Assembly (NCBI RefSeq): GCF_014651035.1
Contig: NZ_BMWC01000016.1
Coordinates: 79,948 to 143,947, forward strand
Source: Streptomyces lomondensis
GTDB taxonomy: Bacteria; Actinomycetota; Actinomycetes; Streptomycetales; Streptomycetaceae
Direction: 5' to 3'
Length of the DNA: 64,000 nucleotides
Shown: piece after piece, positions 27,487 through 37,276 of the stretch
How positions within the stretch are numbered: the stretch's first letter is position 1
Layout: each line of letters opens with the position of its first letter
Made by a program: the position numbers and the translations under genes
The notes under the pieces: generated by a model
What the model was told of the DNA's origin: nothing
The model's database searches: none
The model's input: only the letters and a program-made list of their open reading frames with translations

Positions 27487-28308
27487 GTGACAGCAGACGC
27501 GTCCGACGCGGTCGAGATACGGAACGCGCTGCTGCGCCTGCGGCGCGCCACCCGCCTCCCGGTCGCCTTCGGCGGCCTGATGGAGGCCGGTCAGCAGATG
27601 CGCATCAGCGAACTGAGCGGCACGGCGACGCACGGGCTGCGGTCGCTGGTGGTGACGTCCGGGACCGGGCTGGGCGGCAAGGCGGTGGCGCTCGCCCGGC
27701 CGTGCGTGGTGACGGACTACTCGGCGTCGCGGCAGATCAGCCACGAGTACGACGCGCCGGTGGCCATGGAGGGACTGCGCTCGGTGCTGGCCGTGCCGGT
27801 GGTCGTACGGCACCGGGTGCGCGGGGTGCTGTACGGCGCGCTGCGCACGGCCCAGCCCCTGGGCGGGCGCACGCTGGACGCGGCCGTGGAGGCGGCGCGG
27901 GACGTGGAACGGGCGCTGGCCGTGCGGGACGAGGCCCGTACGCTCGCCGCCGGGGCCGGGGCGGGCGCGGGCTGGGAGCAGGTGCGGGAGGCGCACGCGG
28001 CGCTGCGGGCGCTGGCCCCGCGGATCGCGGACCCGCTGCTGCGCGCCGAGCTGCTTCAGGCGTGTGCGCTGCTGACGGCCGACGGCGGTGATGCCGTCCC
28101 CTCGGGGGACCGGGCCCGGCTCGCGCCGCGCGAGGTGGACGTGCTGGCGTGTGTCGCCGCGGGGGCCACGAACGCGGTCGCCGCCGAGCGGCTGGGTGTG
28201 ACGCCCGAGACCGTCAAGGGGTATCTGCGGTCGGCCATGCGGAAGCTGCGGGCCCGGACCCGGGGCGAGGCCGTGGTCGCCGCGCGCCGGGCGGGATGGT
28301 TGCCGTAG
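27487..28308 (+). CDS. GAF-domain LuxR-type transcriptional regulator
   Basis: A 273-residue regulator. A GAF-like sensor occupies about residues 10-140 (GTGLGGKAVALARPCVVTDY, LRSVLAVPVVVRHRVRGVLY). A C-terminal LuxR HTH lies at about 208-262 (LAPREVDVLACVAAGATNAV, LGVTPETVKGYLRSAMRKL). The GTG start follows GAAGGGG. It is divergent from the acyl-CoA synthetase operon, so it probably senses an acyl compound and controls that operon. An inverted repeat (ACCCCC-N5-GGGGGT, 27434-27450) in the shared promoter region could be its site. Confidence 0.82.
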   Translation: MTADASDAVEIRNALLRLRRATRLPVAFGGLMEAGQQMRISELSGTATHGLRSLVVTSGTGLGGKAVALARPCVVTDYSASRQISHEYDAPVAMEGLRSVLAVPVVVRHRVRGVLYGALRTAQPLGGRTLDAAVEAARDVERALAVRDEARTLAAGAGAGAGWEQVREAHAALRALAPRIADPLLRAELLQACALLTADGGDAVPSGDRARLAPREVDVLACVAAGATNAVAAERLGVTPETVKGYLRSAMRKLRARTRGEAVVAARRAGWLP

Positions 28309-28512
28309 GTTTGTGATGTTTTCTGATATGCCGGTCTGTTCGATATGCCGAAGGGTTCCCGACAGGGCGCCGACGCCGTGTTCCGCCGCTTTCGGGAGAC
28401 CGATGAATTTTCCCCTCGACGCCCGTTGTTATTTCCCTCACCACACCGTCCGTCCGAAATTCAATGAGCTGTTGCCTAATATTGGCCAGGACACGACACA
28501 GGGAGGGAAGCG

Positions 28513-31365
28513 GTGACCGTGCGACGGGACTTCCAGGAGCCTCCCAGGAGCCGCCCCGACCTGGTCATCGGCCGGGAGGACCTGTTCGCGTCGGCGCGTG
28601 AGCAGCTCGGCCGGGGCGGCAGTGTGCTGCTCCACGGCCCCGCCGGAATAGGCAAGTCGACGGTCCTGCGGGCGCTGGCCGCGGATTACGGCGGCACGGC
28701 CCGGACCGTGTTGCGCTGCTCGGCCACCGAGTCCGAATCCCACCTGCCCTTCCTGGCCCTGGCCGACCTGTTCGGCCTGGTCCTGGACGAGGTCTCGGGC
28801 GCGCTGCCCGGCGCCCAGCGCACCGCCCTGGAGTCGGCGCTCACCGGCCGCGGCGAGTCCACCCTGCAGCGCGACGGGCTCGCGCTGCGCCTGGCCGTGC
28901 TGTCGGCGCTGCGGGCGCTGGCCGCGAAGGGCCCGGTCCTCGTGGTCGCCGACGACCTCCAGTGGCTGGATGCCGCCAGTGCCGAACTGCTCGGCTTCGC
29001 GGCCCGCCGGCTGGGCGACACGCCCGTGCAGATGCTGTGCGCGGTGCGGACCGAGGGCCAGGAGTACGACCGCCATCTACGCGCGTCCCCGCCCGACACG
29101 CTCGCCGTCCGGCTGGGCCCGCTGACCCGCACCCAGGTGTCGGCGCTGCTCGACCACCGCGGCTACACCCCCCTGTCCCGCTCCACGATCCGCGACATCC
29201 ACCGCACCAGCGGCGGCAATCCGCTCTTCGCGCTGGAGCTGGGCCGCGCGCTGGCCGAGAGCCCGGCCCGGCCCCGGCCCGGCGAGCCGCTGCCCGTGCC
29301 CACCTCGCTGCGGGCCCTGGTGCTGAGCCGGCTGGAGATGCTGTCGGACGAGGCGCGCCGCACCCTGCTCGTGGCCAGTGCCGGCGCGCGTCCAACGCTC
29401 GCGCTGCTGCACGCGGCCGGGCGGGAGCACGCCGAGGCCGAGACCGCCCAGGCGGCGGAGCTGGGCCTGCTGGCGACCGAGGCGGAAGGCCCCGCCGTAC
29501 GGTTCGCGCATCCGCTGATCTCGGCCGCGCTGTACGCGGAGGCCCCGGCGGCGGAGCGGCGGGCCGTGCACGCCGCGCTGTCCACGGCGGCCTCCGACCC
29601 GATCGAGCGCGCCCGGCACCTGGCCCTGGCGACCACCGGGACCGACCCGGAGGTGGCGGCCCGGCTCGCCGAGGCCGCTTCGCTGGCCCGGGACCGCGGG
29701 GCACCGTCCGTGGCCGCCTCGCTCGGCCTGCTCGCCGCCCGGCACACCCCGGCGGACAGCTCGCCGGGCCCGGACGAGCGGCGGCTCCAGGCCGCGGAGG
29801 ACGCGATCACCGCCGGCGAGGCCGACCTCGCCCGGGACATCGCCCGCGACGTACTGACGCGTGCCACCGTGCCCGCCGAGCGGGTGCGGGCCTGGATGGT
29901 GGTCATCGAGGCGGCCGGGCAGGCGCTCGGCGACGTCGACGCCGTCTTCCCGCAGGTCCTGGCCGACGCCGGCGACGACCCGGGGCTGCTCGCCCTGGTC
30001 CACTACCAGCTGGCCTGGCGCGGCCTGGTCGTCGAGGGCGACTTCGCCGAGGCCCGGCAGGAGGCCGCGCACGCGGCGGAGCTGGCCGCCCTCGGCGAGG
30101 ACCGGCGCACGGAGCTGATGGCGCTGTCCTTCCAGGCGTCCACCGAGACCCTGATGGGGCACCCGGACGCCCCCGCGACCGTCAAACGGGCCCTCAAGGA
30201 ACCCCAGGACCCCTACGTGGCCTGCCACCACAACGGCGCCGGCTCGGCCCGGTTCCGCTGGCTCATCATGAGCGACCAGCTGCCCGAGGCGCGGGCGACC
30301 ATCACCGCGCTGCTGCGCGAGGTGCGGCGGCGCGGCATGGTCGAGAGCGAGGTGCACTTCCTGCGCTTCCTGGCCGACACCGAGCTGCGCTCCGGGCACT
30401 GCGGCCGGGCCCTGGACCTGGCCCGCGAGAGCCTGCGGCTGGCCCGCGACTCCGGGATCGGGGAGGGCGCCTCCGCCATGCTCACCTCCCTCGCGGAGGC
30501 CTCGGCCGGGGACGTCGACCGGGCGCTCGCCCTCGCCCGTGAGGCGGCCGACCACGCCGAGGTCGACGGCGACCAGATGTACCTGTCCCGGGCCCTGGCG
30601 GCGCTGGGCTACGCCCAGTTGGTGGCCGGGGACCCGGCGGCCGCGGTCCGTTCGCTGCGCCGGGTGCGGGAGCTGGAGCAGGGCCTCGGCATCAACGACC
30701 CGGCGCGCGGCCGCTGGCACGGCGACCTCGCCGAGGCCCTGGTCCGCATCGGCGAACCGGGCGAGGCCCAGGACGTCATCGACACGGCGCGGGTGCACGC
30801 CCTGCGGCTGGGCCGGGAGAGCGTGCTCGCCGTGCTGGACCGGGCCGAGGCGCTGGTGCGGGCGGCGCGCGGCGAACACGAGGCCGCCCTCGTCCGGTTG
30901 GCGTCCGTGCGGGACCGGCTCGGCCGGCTCGGCTACGGCCTGGAGGAGGCGCGGGCCGCCTTCGCGCTGGCCCGCCTGCGCATCCAGACCGCCGCCTGCC
31001 CGCGCACCGGCGGCACTCCCCTGCCCGGACCGGCGTCGTACGACGAGACCGCCCGGCTGTTCCGGCGCTGCCGGGCGCTGCCCTGGCTGCGGCAGGTCGA
31101 CGCGGCCGTCACGGCCGGTCCCGCGGCGGTGGAGCCGGCCCCGGTCGCGGCGCCGGTGCCGCTCGACGCGCTGGAGGGGCTCGCCTCGATGGAGCGTCAG
31201 GTCGCCTCGCTGGTGATGGAGGGCGCGACCAACCGGGAGATCGCGGCCCGCCTGTTCATCAGCGTCAAGACCGTCGAGGCGACCCTCACCCGGGTCTACC
31301 GGAAGCTGGGGATCCGCTCACGGGTGGACATCGTCCGGCTGGCGGCGGGCCGCCGCACGACCTGA
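28513..31365 (+). CDS. LAL-family (large ATP-binding LuxR) regulator
   Basis: A 950-residue regulator. Walker A GPAGIGKST (about 42-50), Walker B VLVVADDLQWLD (about 141-152), a long helical/TPR-like middle (about 400-840), and a LuxR HTH at the end (GATNREIAARLFISVKTVEA, LTRVYRKLGIRSRVDIV). The length is normal for LAL proteins. It starts with GTG after GGGAGGG. Genes flanking it do not indicate a pathway; the secreted protease downstream may be a target. Confidence 0.9.
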   Translation: MTVRRDFQEPPRSRPDLVIGREDLFASAREQLGRGGSVLLHGPAGIGKSTVLRALAADYGGTARTVLRCSATESESHLPFLALADLFGLVLDEVSGALPGAQRTALESALTGRGESTLQRDGLALRLAVLSALRALAAKGPVLVVADDLQWLDAASAELLGFAARRLGDTPVQMLCAVRTEGQEYDRHLRASPPDTLAVRLGPLTRTQVSALLDHRGYTPLSRSTIRDIHRTSGGNPLFALELGRALAESPARPRPGEPLPVPTSLRALVLSRLEMLSDEARRTLLVASAGARPTLALLHAAGREHAEAETAQAAELGLLATEAEGPAVRFAHPLISAALYAEAPAAERRAVHAALSTAASDPIERARHLALATTGTDPEVAARLAEAASLARDRGAPSVAASLGLLAARHTPADSSPGPDERRLQAAEDAITAGEADLARDIARDVLTRATVPAERVRAWMVVIEAAGQALGDVDAVFPQVLADAGDDPGLLALVHYQLAWRGLVVEGDFAEARQEAAHAAELAALGEDRRTELMALSFQASTETLMGHPDAPATVKRALKEPQDPYVACHHNGAGSARFRWLIMSDQLPEARATITALLREVRRRGMVESEVHFLRFLADTELRSGHCGRALDLARESLRLARDSGIGEGASAMLTSLAEASAGDVDRALALAREAADHAEVDGDQMYLSRALAALGYAQLVAGDPAAAVRSLRRVRELEQGLGINDPARGRWHGDLAEALVRIGEPGEAQDVIDTARVHALRLGRESVLAVLDRAEALVRAARGEHEAALVRLASVRDRLGRLGYGLEEARAAFALARLRIQTAACPRTGGTPLPGPASYDETARLFRRCRALPWLRQVDAAVTAGPAAVEPAPVAAPVPLDALEGLASMERQVASLVMEGATNREIAARLFISVKTVEATLTRVYRKLGIRSRVDIVRLAAGRRTT

Positions 31366-31569
31366 TCCCACCTGGGTTTACGGGGCCGGACCGAGGGTTA
31401 TCCCTGCCCAACTCCCTTAGGGGGTTCCCTCATTGGGAGCCCTCGCTTCCCGGCTCTAGCTTTGGGGCGTGCCGCTCGCCGGACACACGGAGATCCGAAC
31501 AAAGGCGTCAGGGTCCCCGAGCACCACCCACCCGCGCGACCCCCCACCGGCAACTCCCCAAGGAGACCC

Positions 31570-32361
31570 ATGTTCGGGCTCAACCGTGCCAAGAAGGCCG
31601 CCGCCGTCGCCACGGCGACCGCCGCTGCCGCCGCTGCCGCGCTGCTCGCCGCTCCCTCCGCCGTCGCCGCGCCCCAGCCGATCGTCGGCGGTACCACGAC
31701 CACGACGACCGCGTACCCGTTCGTCATGCAGATCACGGACGCCTCGCAGAGCCAGTTCTGCGGCGGCACGCTGGTCTCGCCCACCAAGGTCGTCACCGCC
31801 GCGCACTGCATGGTCGGCGAGACCACCAGCAGCGTGCGCGTCGTCGGTGGCCGCACCTACCGCAACGGCACCAACGGCACGGTCAGCAGAGTCAGCAAGA
31901 TATGGATCCACCCGAGCTACACGGACGCCACCAACGGCGACGACGTGGCCGTGCTGACGCTCTCGACGTCGATGCCCTACACCCCGGCCAAGTACGTCTC
32001 CTCCTCCCAGACCTCGGTGTACGCGGCCGGCACCACCGCCCGCATCCTCGGCTGGGGCACCACCGCCTCGAACGGCAGCTCCTCCAACCAGCTGCGCACC
32101 GCGACCGTACCGACCGTGTCCGACTCCAGCTGCGGCAGCTCCTACAGCTCCGACTTCGTGCAGAGCGACATGGTGTGCGCCGGATACACCTCCGGCGGCG
32201 TGGACACCTGCCAGGGCGACAGCGGCGGCCCCCTGCTCATCGGGGGCGTCCTGGCAGGCATCACTTCCTGGGGCGAGGGCTGCGCCCAGGCCGGTTACCC
32301 GGGTGTCTACACCCGGCTGACCACCTTCTCGAACCTGGTCACGACGCAGGTCAACTCGTGA
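31570..32361 (+). CDS. Secreted trypsin-like serine protease (S1)
   Basis: A 263-residue chymotrypsin-fold protease. An Ala-rich signal peptide (residues 1-33) and mature-type start IVGGTT are followed by the triad His78 (TAAHC), Asp124 (DDVAVL) and Ser217 (GDSGGP). Asp211, six residues before the Ser, predicts trypsin-like Lys/Arg specificity. Four cysteines pair as expected. Close in layout to Streptomyces trypsin. The start has AGGAG at a 4-nt distance. Ends before a 17-bp terminator. Confidence 0.93.
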   Translation: MFGLNRAKKAAAVATATAAAAAAALLAAPSAVAAPQPIVGGTTTTTTAYPFVMQITDASQSQFCGGTLVSPTKVVTAAHCMVGETTSSVRVVGGRTYRNGTNGTVSRVSKIWIHPSYTDATNGDDVAVLTLSTSMPYTPAKYVSSSQTSVYAAGTTARILGWGTTASNGSSSNQLRTATVPTVSDSSCGSSYSSDFVQSDMVCAGYTSGGVDTCQGDSGGPLLIGGVLAGITSWGEGCAQAGYPGVYTRLTTFSNLVTTQVNS

Positions 32362-32400
32362 CCATCCACTAGCTCCTGAGTACCCCTCAGGTGAAAGACC

Positions 32401-32443
32401 AGGGGGCGTTGCGGGCCTCCACGAGCGGCCCGCAACGCCCCCT
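32401..32443. terminator. Bidirectional terminator between convergent genes
   Basis: A perfect 17-bp stem (AGGGGGCGTTGCGGGCC and its complement) with a 9-nt loop, between the protease gene and the opposing winged-helix gene. Confidence 0.9.
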
Positions 32444-32478
32444 CTCCATGTGTCCGTGCCGTTCGTCCCGGCACCGCC

Positions 32479-33594
32479 CTACTGGCGTACGACACCGAAC
32501 CGGATGTCGTACGACGACTCCGGGTGCATCACCCGCAGTATCCGCTCCCCCTCGGCAGTGACGTCATCGCGCTGCGCCTGGGTGAGGCGGCCGAAGGGCT
32601 CGATCACGAGCGCGTCCTCCGCCAGCCGCCACAGCCCCGCGAGGAAGCCGTCGACGAGGAGCGTGGAGTAGGCGATGTTGCCCTGCCAGGAGCGGCCCCG
32701 GTACTCGGGCGGGACGACGCGGGTGCGGTCGGCGTGGGACAGCAGCAGGTTGTCGAACTCGGGCAGGAAGCGCGGCGGGGCAGGCGTGTCCGGGTCGGGC
32801 CGGGGGGCGTCCGGGAGGTCGAAGAGCTCGGCGCCGCTGTCGTCCCGGAAGGTGACGAGCCGCGGCCGGAGGCGCTCGAAGGCGTCGCGCAGCCGGGTCA
32901 GTCCGGCCCAGGTCTGCATGTCCCGCACGGTAGCCGGGCCGAAGGCGGCGAGGTAGCGCAGGACGACCACGTCGGGCGCCGGGGCCGGTTCGGCGGGGCG
33001 GCCGAGCCAGTGCTCGGCGGTCGTGAGCCGGACCTGCCCGCTGCGGCCCCACAGACCGCGCGGGGTCACCTGCACCAGCGGCAGCCGGCACCGGGCGGCG
33101 ACGGCCAGGGCCTGCGGATCGGCATCGGGCCACTCCTCAAGCAGTGCCTCGCGCAGTTGCCTCATGGTGCGGGGCTCGGCCTCGACGAGATCGCGGGCGA
33201 GGACGGCGAGCCGGTCCAGGTCGACACCGGCGAGTCCCGTGCGGAAGTTCACCAGCTCCCGGTCCCGCGCGGGCTGCACCAGCGGGCGCAGGGTGAGGCA
33301 GTCGTCCGCGGTGTGGGTGTGGATGGTGGAACGCATCGTGACGATACGGACGACCTCGCGGTCGGCCATCAGCCGGGACAGCGCCTCGGGGGCGAACCCG
33401 TCGAGGCGGGCGGCGAGCGCGTAGTACGGAGGCTTGACGTTCTGCGCCTGGAGGCCGACCAGGTGCTCGACGGCCGCCGCGACGGACATCCGGGCGGGGC
33501 GCAGCAGCAACTGCCGGTCCAGGGTGGCGCGGTTGAGAGCCCGGGGGCCGAGGTGAGGGGCCGTGCGGGGGACGCTCCGCTTGGTGTTCGTCAT
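32479..33594 (-). CDS. Winged-helix (HTH_42/AlkZ-like) protein, possible DNA glycosylase
   Basis: A 371-residue protein of the HTH_42 superfamily that includes AlkZ and E. coli YcaQ, which excise alkylated bases and unhook interstrand crosslinks. The N-terminal LVGLQAQNVKPPYYALAARL contains a Q-x-Q motif in the place of the family's catalytic Q-x-(Q/D). RIVTMRSTIHTHTADD and the C-terminal FLPEFDNLLLSHADRTRVVP are also family blocks. The ATG at 33594 begins the conserved region. Divergent from corA. Activity is inferred, not shown. Confidence 0.72.
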   Translation of the reverse strand: MTNTKRSVPRTAPHLGPRALNRATLDRQLLLRPARMSVAAAVEHLVGLQAQNVKPPYYALAARLDGFAPEALSRLMADREVVRIVTMRSTIHTHTADDCLTLRPLVQPARDRELVNFRTGLAGVDLDRLAVLARDLVEAEPRTMRQLREALLEEWPDADPQALAVAARCRLPLVQVTPRGLWGRSGQVRLTTAEHWLGRPAEPAPAPDVVVLRYLAAFGPATVRDMQTWAGLTRLRDAFERLRPRLVTFRDDSGAELFDLPDAPRPDPDTPAPPRFLPEFDNLLLSHADRTRVVPPEYRGRSWQGNIAYSTLLVDGFLAGLWRLAEDALVIEPFGRLTQAQRDDVTAEGERILRVMHPESSYDIRFGVVRQ

Positions 33595-33727
33595 GAGGGG
33601 GACGGTAGCCGGGCTTGCGGACAGCTTCTGGCCGCGACTTTCGAGGGGGATGCGCGTGCGCCGCGTATGCTGCCCGTGTCCCGCTGCGTGATCACCCGTA
33701 CGTACGCTCGACCGAGAGGCATCCGCG

Positions 33728-34927
33728 ATGCCCCAGCGACGCGCCCGCCCCGCCGAGAAGAACGAGCCGGCCCGGCCCTCGCGGTCGGCGAACCACACCT
33801 CTCGCAGGTCGGTCTGGCGCCGGGCCCTGGCCGCCCCGGTGCAGCCGCCCGCGCCGCAGCCTCCCGGCGCCGACGCCCCATCGGACCGGGAGGGGCGGGC
33901 CGAGGTGGCGAGCGTCGTCGAGGCGGCCCTCTACCGCGACGGCGTCCGCGTCTCCTCCCCCGCCACCCTGGCCGACACCTACCGCGAGCTGCGCGAGCAG
34001 CCGGCCGGCATGGCATGGATCGGCCTGGCCCGTCCCACGGACGGCGAACTCCACTCGCTGGCCGCGGAGTTCGACCTCCACCCGCTCGCGGTAGAGGACG
34101 CGATGGAGGCCCACCAGCGCCCGAAGCTGGAGCGCTACGGCGAGACGCTGTTCGTCGTCCTGCGGGCCGCGCGCTACCTGGACGCCCCCGAGGAGGTCGA
34201 GTTCGGCGAACTGCACGTGTTCGTCGGTCCCGACTTCGTGATCACGGTCCGCCACGGCGCGGCGCCGGACCTGTCGGCCGTACGCCGCCGTATGGAGGAG
34301 TCGCCGGAGCTGCTGAAACTGGGCCCGGAGGCGGTGCTGTACGCGATACTCGACGCGGTCGTCGACGGCTACGCGCCGGTGGTCGCGGGCGTGCAGAACG
34401 ACATCGACGAGATCGAGACCGAGGTGTTCCGCGGCGACCCCGAGGTCTCGCGCCGCATCTACGAACTCTCCCGCGAGATGGTCGAGTTCCAGCGCGCCAC
34501 CCGCCCCCTGGTCGGCATGCTGCACGGCCTGATGGCGGGTTTCGCCAAGTACGGCACCGACGAGGAGCTACAGCGCTACCTGCGGGACGTGGCCGACCAC
34601 GTCACCCACACCAGCGAACGCGTCGACACGTTCCGCCAGGCCCTGACGGAGATCCTCACGGTGAACGCCACGCTGGTCACGCAGCAGCAGAACGCCGAGA
34701 TGCGGGCGCTGGCGGAGGCGGGGTTCGAGCAGAACGAGGAGATCAAGAAGATCTCGTCGTGGGCGGCGATCCTGTTCGCTCCGACGCTGGTCGGGACGAT
34801 CTACGGCATGAACTTCACACACATGCCGGAGTTGCACTGGGCGTTCGGATACCCCTTCGCGATCGCACTGATGGGGGTCGTCTGTACCGGTTTGTACGTC
34901 ATCTTCAAGCGGCGGGACTGGCTCTGA
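33728..34927 (+). CDS. corA: CorA-type magnesium/cobalt channel
   Basis: A 399-residue channel with a roughly 60-residue basic, disordered N-terminus, a cytosolic alpha/beta domain (HPLAVEDAMEAHQRPKLERY), a long stalk helix and two C-terminal membrane helices joined by the YGMNFTHMPEL loop carrying the GMN selectivity motif. It ends in a Lys/Arg-rich tail (FKRRDWL). A second CorA is at 53.5 kb. The accessory region begins directly after its stop codon. Confidence 0.93.
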   Translation: MPQRRARPAEKNEPARPSRSANHTSRRSVWRRALAAPVQPPAPQPPGADAPSDREGRAEVASVVEAALYRDGVRVSSPATLADTYRELREQPAGMAWIGLARPTDGELHSLAAEFDLHPLAVEDAMEAHQRPKLERYGETLFVVLRAARYLDAPEEVEFGELHVFVGPDFVITVRHGAAPDLSAVRRRMEESPELLKLGPEAVLYAILDAVVDGYAPVVAGVQNDIDEIETEVFRGDPEVSRRIYELSREMVEFQRATRPLVGMLHGLMAGFAKYGTDEELQRYLRDVADHVTHTSERVDTFRQALTEILTVNATLVTQQQNAEMRALAEAGFEQNEEIKKISSWAAILFAPTLVGTIYGMNFTHMPELHWAFGYPFAIALMGVVCTGLYVIFKRRDWL

Positions 34928-34971
34928 GTAATCGCCGCGGAAGCTGTTGCCCGGAGCGCGTACAGCTGCGA

Positions 34972-36005
34972 TCACAGGCGTGGCCGACGGGTCTGAGGCC
35001 GCTGGGGAGAATCTGGGGAGAATGAGCCGTGCTCCGTTCGGGGCGGTCTACTGCGATCCTGAGGTGTTGGCGTACGAGAGCCTCGCCGCTGTGGTGGCGC
35101 CTGGGAACGCCGATGATCACGGAAAGTAGTGGTCTTCCGAGCTGAAACGCCAAAACGGATGGGCACAGCGAGGCGCTGTACTTCTTCGTCTCCCGATCGG
35201 GCTCCGGGCCGCCCCACGGCAGCTCGACCTCGACCGCGGGGTACTCCATGAAGTACTGGGCCAGCGCCGCAGCGACCGACGGAGGCATGTCTACGACGCG
35301 AGTCTTGCCGCCCTTCGGCAGGGTGAAGTACAAGCGCCCATGAAGGAGTTGTACCTGTCGGCGGATACGCAGAACTCCGCGGGCGAAGTCGACGTCCTCC
35401 GGGGACAGGCCGAACACTTCGCCCTGCCGTAGGCCACAGCCCAGCGCGACCACGACCGCGATGCGGTAGCGCGCGTTGATCGCGTCCCGTACGCGCTGCG
35501 CGGTCTCCAGCGGCCAGGCTTCCCTCTGGTCCTCCGGCACCTTGGGCCAGCGCACGGACTTGGCCCGCACCGGGTTGCGCGCCAGCCGCTTGTCGTCGAT
35601 GGCGGTCTCGAAGATGTTCGAGAGCGTGGTGAGGATCTGCCGGACGTACCGCGGCGAGCATTCCTTCTCCAGCGCGGCGATGTAGCCTCGCAGAACCGCT
35701 GGGCTGATGTCTCGCAGAGCGACGGTGCCCAGCTGGGGCCGGATGTGGAGGCGGACGCGTTCGTCGATGCGTTTGACCGTGCCGGGCGCCCCACGAACTC
35801 CCGTCTGCCAGAAGCGGGTCACGTAGTCGTCCAGCGTGATGGAGCCATCGCGGGGGTCGACGAACTCGCCGCGTTCGCTGTCGGTGCTGGCCCTGCGCAG
35901 CCATGCCTTGGCGTCTTCGAGCGTGTCGAACGACTTGTCCCGGCCGCCTGGGATACCTGCGACCCGGTACCGCGAGCCCTTGCCGTAGCGGGCGGTGCGT
36001 TCCCG
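34972..36005 (-). pseudogene. Tyrosine site-specific integrase, broken at both ends
   Basis: The frame after 36005 gives an integrase N-terminal arm (RYGKGSRYRVAGIPGG, DSERGEFVDPRDGSITLDDY), a core-binding domain (RPQLGTVALRDISPAVL) and the first catalytic Arg block (ALGCGLRQGEVFGLSPEDVD). After TKKYS near 35170 homology stops: the His-x-x-Arg and Tyr part of the active site is absent. A remnant of the usual 3' end (SPDSPQ) survives in another frame at 34990-35035. The 5' end has no start codon: TAG of the adjacent xis immediately precedes it in frame. Confidence 0.8.
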
Positions 36006-36287
36006 CTAGTCAGAGCGGGTCTGCGGTGCCGCCTCCAGAGGGCTCAGGACGGTGTTGGAGCGCGAGTCGGCCTGTTCCTGTTCGCGGATCCAGGCGTCGA
36101 GCGCTTCCAGCCGGTACATGACGCGACCGCGCGGCCCCATGCGGAAGCTGGGCGGTCCTTGGCGCCGATGCCGCCAGACGTACAGGGTGTGGGGCGACAG
36201 ACCGAGGTACTCGGCGGCGTCCCTGGAGCACGAGGCTCGCGCACCGCCCGCGGCTGTGCTGAAGATGGCGATGAGATCCGTGGTCAA
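36006..36287 (-). CDS. Excisionase/AlpA-like HTH protein
   Basis: A 93-residue small DNA-binding protein with a MerR-type HTH_17 domain (RDAAEYLGLSPHTLYVWRHR, GPRGRVMYRLEALDAWIREQ), typical of the xis genes that precede integrases of actinomycete integrative elements. Its TAG stop is followed in the same frame by the integrase remnant. Possibly still functional; its partner is not. Confidence 0.8.
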   Translation of the reverse strand: MTTDLIAIFSTAAGGARASCSRDAAEYLGLSPHTLYVWRHRRQGPPSFRMGPRGRVMYRLEALDAWIREQEQADSRSNTVLSPLEAAPQTRSD

Positions 36288-36835
36288 GCCGCAGCTCGAC
36301 GTATCGCTACGGATGCCGGGCAGCGCGCGTCGGCTCGCCCTCCAGGTCTGAGATGGCGAAGGCGGTTTCTATGCAGTCGTTGGCAGCCGCACCCGATGTC
36401 TGGAAGCAGTGCGGGAAGCGCCGGGCGAGTGAGGAAGCGCTGACGCCGACGCGGTCAGCCACTTGAAGACGTCCACGGCGGGGGAAGCACTGCGGCCAGT
36501 GCGCGCGACTCGGTTTTTGGGCAGGGGGTATCGCAAAAAGGCGCATGAGTGTTCCTTACGAGGTGGTGCAGAATCCACCGCCGCCGGTGGCGAGGGGATG
36601 GCCGTTGGGCGTGGTTCGTGCCTTTCTTGGATTCACGGGTCTGATCCTGCGCGCTGAACAGGCGCTAGAGGACGCCTGGGCACCAGGAAGGCGCTGTCCG
36701 CTCCAGGCCCACCGCCAAGTAGCCGGTGCGAACGACATCAATAGTCCGGAGGATCGCCGGTTTGGCTGACCGGCGATCGTCGGTTATGTTGCGCACCGCC
36801 CGAACAGGGAAGTCCTCGGGCGCTCCTGGCTGACG
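36288..36835. other. Unassigned stretch upstream of the xis/int remnant
   Basis: Open frames on both strands (for example minus-strand 36307-36546, plus-strand 36545-36769) give no recognisable product. The local composition is slightly less GC-rich than the core regions. It is probably decayed mobile-element DNA. Confidence 0.4.
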
Positions 36836-37261
36836 ATGCTCAGAGGGGCAGCCGGTACGACCGGAGACGGAAGGGCGCCGTCCGTCACGAGTACCAGGCC
36901 GTCGACCAGGCCCTCGGAACCCGTCGTCAGTGAGCCGGTCGAGGTTGCGAGCCGCGACGGGCTCGGGAGCACCAACGGCTCCGAGAGCGGTGAAACGGGC
37001 CGATCGGAGAGCGGCATTCGACAGGTGGTGCTCCTTGTCCTGCTCGGCGAACTCTGCACCGATGGCAGCCTCCGCACCGACCATGGCCCGGCCGTCCGCA
37101 GCTCGGTCAACGCCGCCTTCCGCAACGGCTACTTCATGGCGGTCGTGCCCGACGAGAACAGCCAGGACGCTTGGCAGCGGATCGGGGTCGCCGTCCACGG
37201 CGCCCGGCACCTGCGCCAGGTGGTCGCCCTCCTCAGCGGCGAACCGGTGCCGCACGCGTAG
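36836..37261 (+). CDS. Unrecognised protein, 3' half plausible
   Basis: An open frame of 141 codons. The N-terminal half is low-complexity (Ser/Thr/Glu/Gly) and may not be coding. The C-terminal half (TDGSLRTDHGPAVRSSVN, AAFRNGYFMAVVPDENSQDA, RIGVAVHGARHLRQVVALL) looks protein-like and ends 15 nt before a good terminator hairpin. I do not recognise a family. It may be the surviving 3' part of a longer gene. Confidence 0.35.
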   Translation: MLRGAAGTTGDGRAPSVTSTRPSTRPSEPVVSEPVEVASRDGLGSTNGSESGETGRSESGIRQVVLLVLLGELCTDGSLRTDHGPAVRSSVNAAFRNGYFMAVVPDENSQDAWQRIGVAVHGARHLRQVVALLSGEPVPHA

Positions 37262-37276
37262 CCGACAGCCGCAGGC

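Noticed and set aside
34928..35035. Possible attachment site at the end of corA
   Set aside because: No tRNA or duplicated core was found; the tandem GGGGAGAAT units at 35010-35032 are explained as the codons for SPDSPQ at the integrase 3' end.
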